Of a stretch of 64,000 nucleotides of DNA, positions 59,982-64,000 are shown in pieces. Under the pieces are notes generated by a model that saw only the letters and a list, made by a program, of their open reading frames with translations, made no database searches and was not told the origin of the DNA. Source of the DNA: Sorghum bicolor (Eukaryota; Streptophyta; Magnoliopsida; Poales; Poaceae); NCBI RefSeq assembly GCF_000003195.3, contig NC_012870.2, forward strand, positions 20,452,501 through 20,516,500. The letters are read 5' to 3'. A program made the translations under genes and the position numbers. Each line of letters opens with the position of its first letter. Positions within the stretch are counted from its first letter, which is position 1.

Positions 59982-60771
59982 AAGATTTGGAGGTCCACCT
60001 TAGGAGACCTAAAAATCCCAAACTCTCACCGGGAGGTAAATCGGTATTTATCCGCATTATTAATTTTCTCATATTTAAATTCTTGCATAATTAATTCTTG
60101 CATTAGTCATATATATTCATAGCATAAAAATAAAAAAGCTCCATATAAATAATATTCATGGTGTGTATCAACCCATATTTATTAATTATTGTGGAGGCAC
60201 AAAAATATTTTCCATAATCATTTTAAATAAGTTTTAATTCTCATAGATTTTCCTGCATTATATTTAATTATATTAATCTTCTAGAAGCATGACCCACACT
60301 CCTTGGGTCCCACATGTCATACACTACACCTCACATACATCTCATCACATAATTTCATTCACCAATATGTTTCCACTTACTTGACATCTTTCCACCGACC
60401 AACCACCACCAACACAATATTATTTTGCGTAAGATCAAAGCAAGGAAGCAAGTGGAGGAGACACACCCAGGATGGGCACCACAAGTGGGCGCCCGCCCAC
60501 CTACCAAGGGCGCCCGCCCTGCCCCTCTTCCTCCTATAAATAGCCACCTTCTACCTCCATCCTCTCCACACAAGCACTCCAGAAAACCACACAAGTATCA
60601 GTTTCCAGAAAGAGCTCTTGTAGTGAAGAGAGAAGAGAGTAGAGAGAAAGAGAAAAGTGGGAAAGAAGTTGATAGAGAGTGAGTATCACCTAGCAAGTAG
60701 TGATCCCGTTGTCCAAACGGAAGTAAAAGTTGTTTAGGGGGGAGGCTCTACCAAAATAAATTTGTCTTGAA
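59982..60771 (+). other. Non-coding 3' part with a second LTR-like promoter region
   Basis: 59982-60270 is non-coding AT-rich DNA, as often follows gag-protease in non-autonomous elements. 60300-60771 has CCCACATGTCAT (60309), paired GGGCGCCCGCCC (60487 and 60508) and TATAAATA (60535-60542), then an AG-rich leader. This mirrors the order in the LTR at 56177 but is not a copy of it. It is cut at 60772 by the next element. Confidence 0.4.
60535..60542 (+). promoter_or_regulatory. TATA box candidate
   Basis: TATAAATA 16 bp behind the second GGGCGCCCGCCC and followed by GCCACCTTCTACC and an AG-rich leader. Confidence 0.45.
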
Positions 60772-63442
60772 TGTAACACCCGATTTTAAGAACAAAATCA
60801 GATATGCACCATATGTGAGTTTTAGAAGACAAGCCTCACATATAGCTACAAATAAGGGGTAATACCAAAGGACAACGCATAAATTACATAGCGTACATAG
60901 AAAATCAGAAACAACCTTAGGCAGCAAACCACGGAATATAACTCCAAACTTCGGGTGTTAACTTCACTCTACAGGATCCAACTGACTGGTTGATCACAAG
61001 CCCAAAACTTCTCCCGAGGTGTGGGGCGAGATAGCAAGAGTGAGTTCAAGACGAACTCCGCAAGTATAACAACTAGATTGTATAGATCCCACAATCTCAT
61101 GATTAATGTGACATAAATTATATAGAGCATTAAACAATAATCAATGAGTTTCTTAACACAAGATTCATCACCTTTAATGTAAGAGTTCCCAAGGCCGCTC
61201 GTGACCGTGAGCACGGCTAGTATACCGGTTTTTAACACTCTGCAGAGGTTGTACATCTTTACCCATGAGTCATGATTTACCCTTTCGCCTGAGGTGATCA
61301 GCCTCGTAACCCACTACCAAGGTAGGTCGGCAGGGATCACTATGAAGTCTTTCAAAGATTCGTCTAACAAGTTAGGGCCGCTTGGTTTCGGTAGTCAGTC
61401 CGTGTGATTCTACCACTCGCAGGGAATCCACGGTCTGCTATCCCCCATTTGCGCCACACGGGTAACCTCTAACAAGCTAGAAAAGTTACTCATACTTGAC
61501 TAAAGCCAGAGCCATTATAGCCCTCATGGTTGCACTTTCATCCCGGTTATCACTTACGAATAAATCCTCAAGTTGCTAAAAAGTTATTATTATCATTTGT
61601 TGCTTTATATCAATCTAGTCACAAGATCATAGTCATAGAATTAAAACCCAAATGCTATACTTGTCTTGATCCAATTGCTCCTGCTGGTCCTGCTGAAATT
61701 ACTTGCTTCTAAGGCTCCGATCTTGATCACCGAAGTAATGCCCACTGACTAGGCTCGATCACCAAACATCAACACACAAGCAATCGGAGACAAACATACA
61801 CGAAGCAAACAAGATTACAATTAGAATAGTACACCAGCAGTAAATAAATGTAAATAAAAGTTTTCCAAAATCATCTACACGCTGCTACGATCACGTCAAC
61901 AGGAAACTCACGAAAAACGAAGTTACGACGCGAAATCTATGCATTAACCGGGACTGCAGAGGCTATCTACGGACTTGTATTTAACTAGGAAATCTAACAG
62001 TGGTGAACCTAGACAACAATGGTACCAACGCGAAGCTTATGAAATTATAAAACTAACGCAACTTGAACGGATCGAATCGGAGCTAAAACAGAGAAGATAT
62101 GAATTTTCTAATATTTTCTTTGGAAAAATAATTAATTAAATAGGGTCACAAAATTAAAATGTTTCAAACTGATGAACCAAGATTACTAACATGTAGATCT
62201 CGTGAAAACGAATCTAACGCAATTTGAACTGGTCAAATCGGAGCTAAAACGAATATTTTATGGCCAAAACATTGCAGTGGAAATTCTGTAATTAATTTGA
62301 AGTCGAAAATGAAATTTAAATCAAATTTCAATCTGGATCTGGAGTTGGCCGAGGACTGCGGGTTCTATATCTATGAAGTCGAGGGGCTCTTTAATAAAAA
62401 TCTCCACGAAGGGGTAAGTTCTAATCATGGCCGTTGGATCAAGCTTGGATGCGCATGATTAAAAGAAAAAAAAAGAAAAAAAAAGAGAGAGAGGGAGGGG
62501 TGGCACACCGGCCAGAGCTGGGCAAAGACACGGTGGTGGCCATGGATTCCGGCCAAAGCTCGCCGGCGCAATTGGATCGGGAGCTACAGTGCACGGTTTT
62601 CGATTCCGTTTGAACCGGGAGAAAGAGGAGAGCGATGCGAGTCCATTCCAACCCATAAACGCGGTCGAGGAGGCGGTTTTCGAGAAGGTTCACGGCGACG
62701 CCATGAACGTCCCGACGGAGCTCGCGGAAATAACTCGTGAGGCCACGGTTTCGCACGAGAAAAAACCGAGGAGGGAGAGGGGAAGGAGGCACGCTCACCA
62801 CGGCGATAATCGGGGGCGGATACGGCTCGGTTTTTGAGTTGAGCGCGGATGTCGTCGTCGGCGTCCTTCGCTACGGCTGCTGTGCGGTCCAAGGCGAAGG
62901 CAGGGGCAGGGAGAGAGGGGAATGGGGAGAGGGAAGAAAGCTCGGGCGCGCGGGGGGCTCTCCAACTTGAAGCCGAGGCGCAGGGAGGGGAGAACGTGGG
63001 GTAGCGGGTTTAGGCTCGGCGGTTCCTTCTCTGCCGTGATAACAGAGAGAGGGAAGGAGCGGTTGCTGGAGGAAGGGGAAGGCCCTAACGGGTGGGCCCT
63101 GCCTGGCAGAGAGAGAAGAGGGAAGGAGGGATGGGGCGCTGGCGGGCCGATTTGGGCCAAGCAGGCCGAGAAGGGAGAGGGAGGAAGAAATGGATTTTTT
63201 AAAACTAATTTTCAAAGCTTCTTTCAAATTGAATTTTAAACAAATTTTCTTTTACAAAAATTCACACATCACAAATTAAAAGTGTTGCAGCATGAATGCA
63301 TCAAAAAGTTTTCTAAACTTATATTGAATTTTAATTTCCCAAAAATTATTATTTTTCCTATATTTTAATGCTCTCCAAAAAAAATTGACTCAATAAATCA
63401 AATTCAACTATTTTAAAAACAAGCAAATTTTAGGGTGTTACA
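60772..63442 (-). repeat. 3' LTR of a second Tekay-like element, 2671 bp
   Basis: Ends TGTAACACCCG and GGGTGTTACA. Its middle shares landmarks with the LTR at 34536 (CAAGGCCGCTC, GGCTAGTATACC, TGGCCAAAACA), so the families are related but distinct. GC-rich open frames at 62440-63240 are not supported. The internal region continues to the right beyond the window. Confidence 0.8.
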
Positions 63443-63447
63443 ATTCT

Positions 63448-63459
63448 ACCCCCCTTAAA
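63448..63459 (-). other. Polypurine tract
   Basis: TTAAGGGGGGTA on the minus strand, five bases inside the 3' LTR edge, as in the element at 34536. Confidence 0.75.
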
Positions 63460-63689
63460 ATGAATCTCGTCCTCGAGATTCGGAAGAGGCTCCGATCCTC
63501 TGAGAGAAACAGGAAAATATCTTGATAATCCTTTCAACTTCACAACTTGCATACCAAATGTAAACACTTATACCTCAAGATCACATCTCGTGAACAATAT
63601 TTCCATTGAATAGCTATTATTCAAAGTTGACCAAAGTCCATCTTGACTACTAATTTCTTTTAGCTTACAACTCCAAGAGACATGGAAAC

Positions 63690-64000
63690 TTAATATGCAT
63701 TTGCCTCCTCAGGTAGGAGTGGACCACCGTGATACTCAATTCTTTTTCCTGACGGTGCTGTTAAGAGCTTTTTGTATTGGGTACCATAGATCCCTCCTTT
63801 GTGTGCACACAACCATCCATTACCAAGGACCAAGGGAATACCAAGTGACTCTAGCACAACGAGGTTTACAGTGAAGTTTTCATTGCTTCTGACCAGATTG
63901 ATATTTGAGCACACTTGATCTGCTTGTATTTCTCCCATTGGGGTATGCACTAACAAAGGCTTCCTCGTTGGGCACTTCATCCTCTCGATTGTCTTTACGA
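63690..64000 (-). CDS. Retroelement aspartic protease, C-terminal part, partial
   Basis: The frame is open to the window edge at 64000 (minus strand, so the N terminus is missing) and ends at 63690. It reads as the second half of a gypsy-type protease: VNLVVLESLGIPLVLG, then WLCAHKGGIYGTQYKKLL and APSGKRIEYHG. The usual ILGMDWL motif has N in place of M here (LVLGNGWL). The catalytic D(S/T)G would lie right of the window. It stops about 230 bp before the polypurine tract, with no reverse transcriptase, RNase H or integrase between, so this is a gag-protease-only element or an internally deleted one. A fragment of an autonomous pol is excluded unless the order is rearranged. Confidence 0.6.
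   Translation of the reverse strand, partial: VKTIERMKCPTRKPLLVHTPMGEIQADQVCSNINLVRSNENFTVNLVVLESLGIPLVLGNGWLCAHKGGIYGTQYKKLLTAPSGKRIEYHGGPLLPEEANAY

Overview
The window is repeat-dense nuclear DNA of a grass. The transposable element families point to the Andropogoneae or their relatives (Sorghum, Miscanthus, Saccharum type); that lineage call is an inference from repeat families, not from a gene. I see no confident host protein-coding gene, rRNA or tRNA. Almost every base I can explain belongs to a transposon, often nested in another one. The best non-transposon candidate is a weak two-exon small ORF at 7078-7689.

Layout. 1-5582 is the right part of a very long LTR (GC-rich, TATA at 760) inserted in an Ac/Ds-like hAT element whose right end survives at 5583-5742. 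6164-6403 is a Tourist-like MITE. 7000-13130 is mostly unassigned, with a candidate promoter and small gene, a LINE-like tail, microsatellites and a broken MITE. 13133-33682 is a Tourist-like MITE (target TTA) split by a 20.2 kb CACTA (En/Spm) element at 13309-33515 (target ACT). 33904-34448 is a non-autonomous hAT element. 34536-46709 is a complete minus-strand Ty3/gypsy chromovirus (Tekay/Del type): two 2.9 kb LTRs, tRNA-Met primer site, extra ORF, gag-pol, polypurine tract, target AATAA. 47566-48506 is a 941 bp foldback element. 53654-55120 is a Ty1/copia-type solo LTR (target ACAAG). 56177-60771 is an Athila-like element with LTR, tRNA-Asp primer site and a gag-protease frame but no reverse transcriptase. 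60772-64000 is the 3' part of another minus-strand Tekay-like element, with a protease fragment next to its 3' LTR.

The most unusual object is the CACTA element. It carries two gene modules, each opened by a block of short inverted subterminal-type repeats and a TATA-like site. Module 1 (13.4-18.1 kb) encodes a small GRF zinc-finger protein with a C-terminal membrane segment, then a degenerate TNP2 transposase. Module 2 (27.4-33.0 kb) encodes a Transposase_24 protein fused through a proline-rich linker to a Ulp1-type (C48) cysteine protease. Between them lies a 13-copy tandem array of a ~679 bp unit (18201-26956), with signs of multi-unit duplication. Most coding regions are broken by in-frame stops, many of which look like C-to-T transitions, so these elements are probably immobile now unless helped in trans.

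Limits: exon limits, clade names and family assignments come from reading the sequence and from knowledge of the families. No database search or alignment was run.
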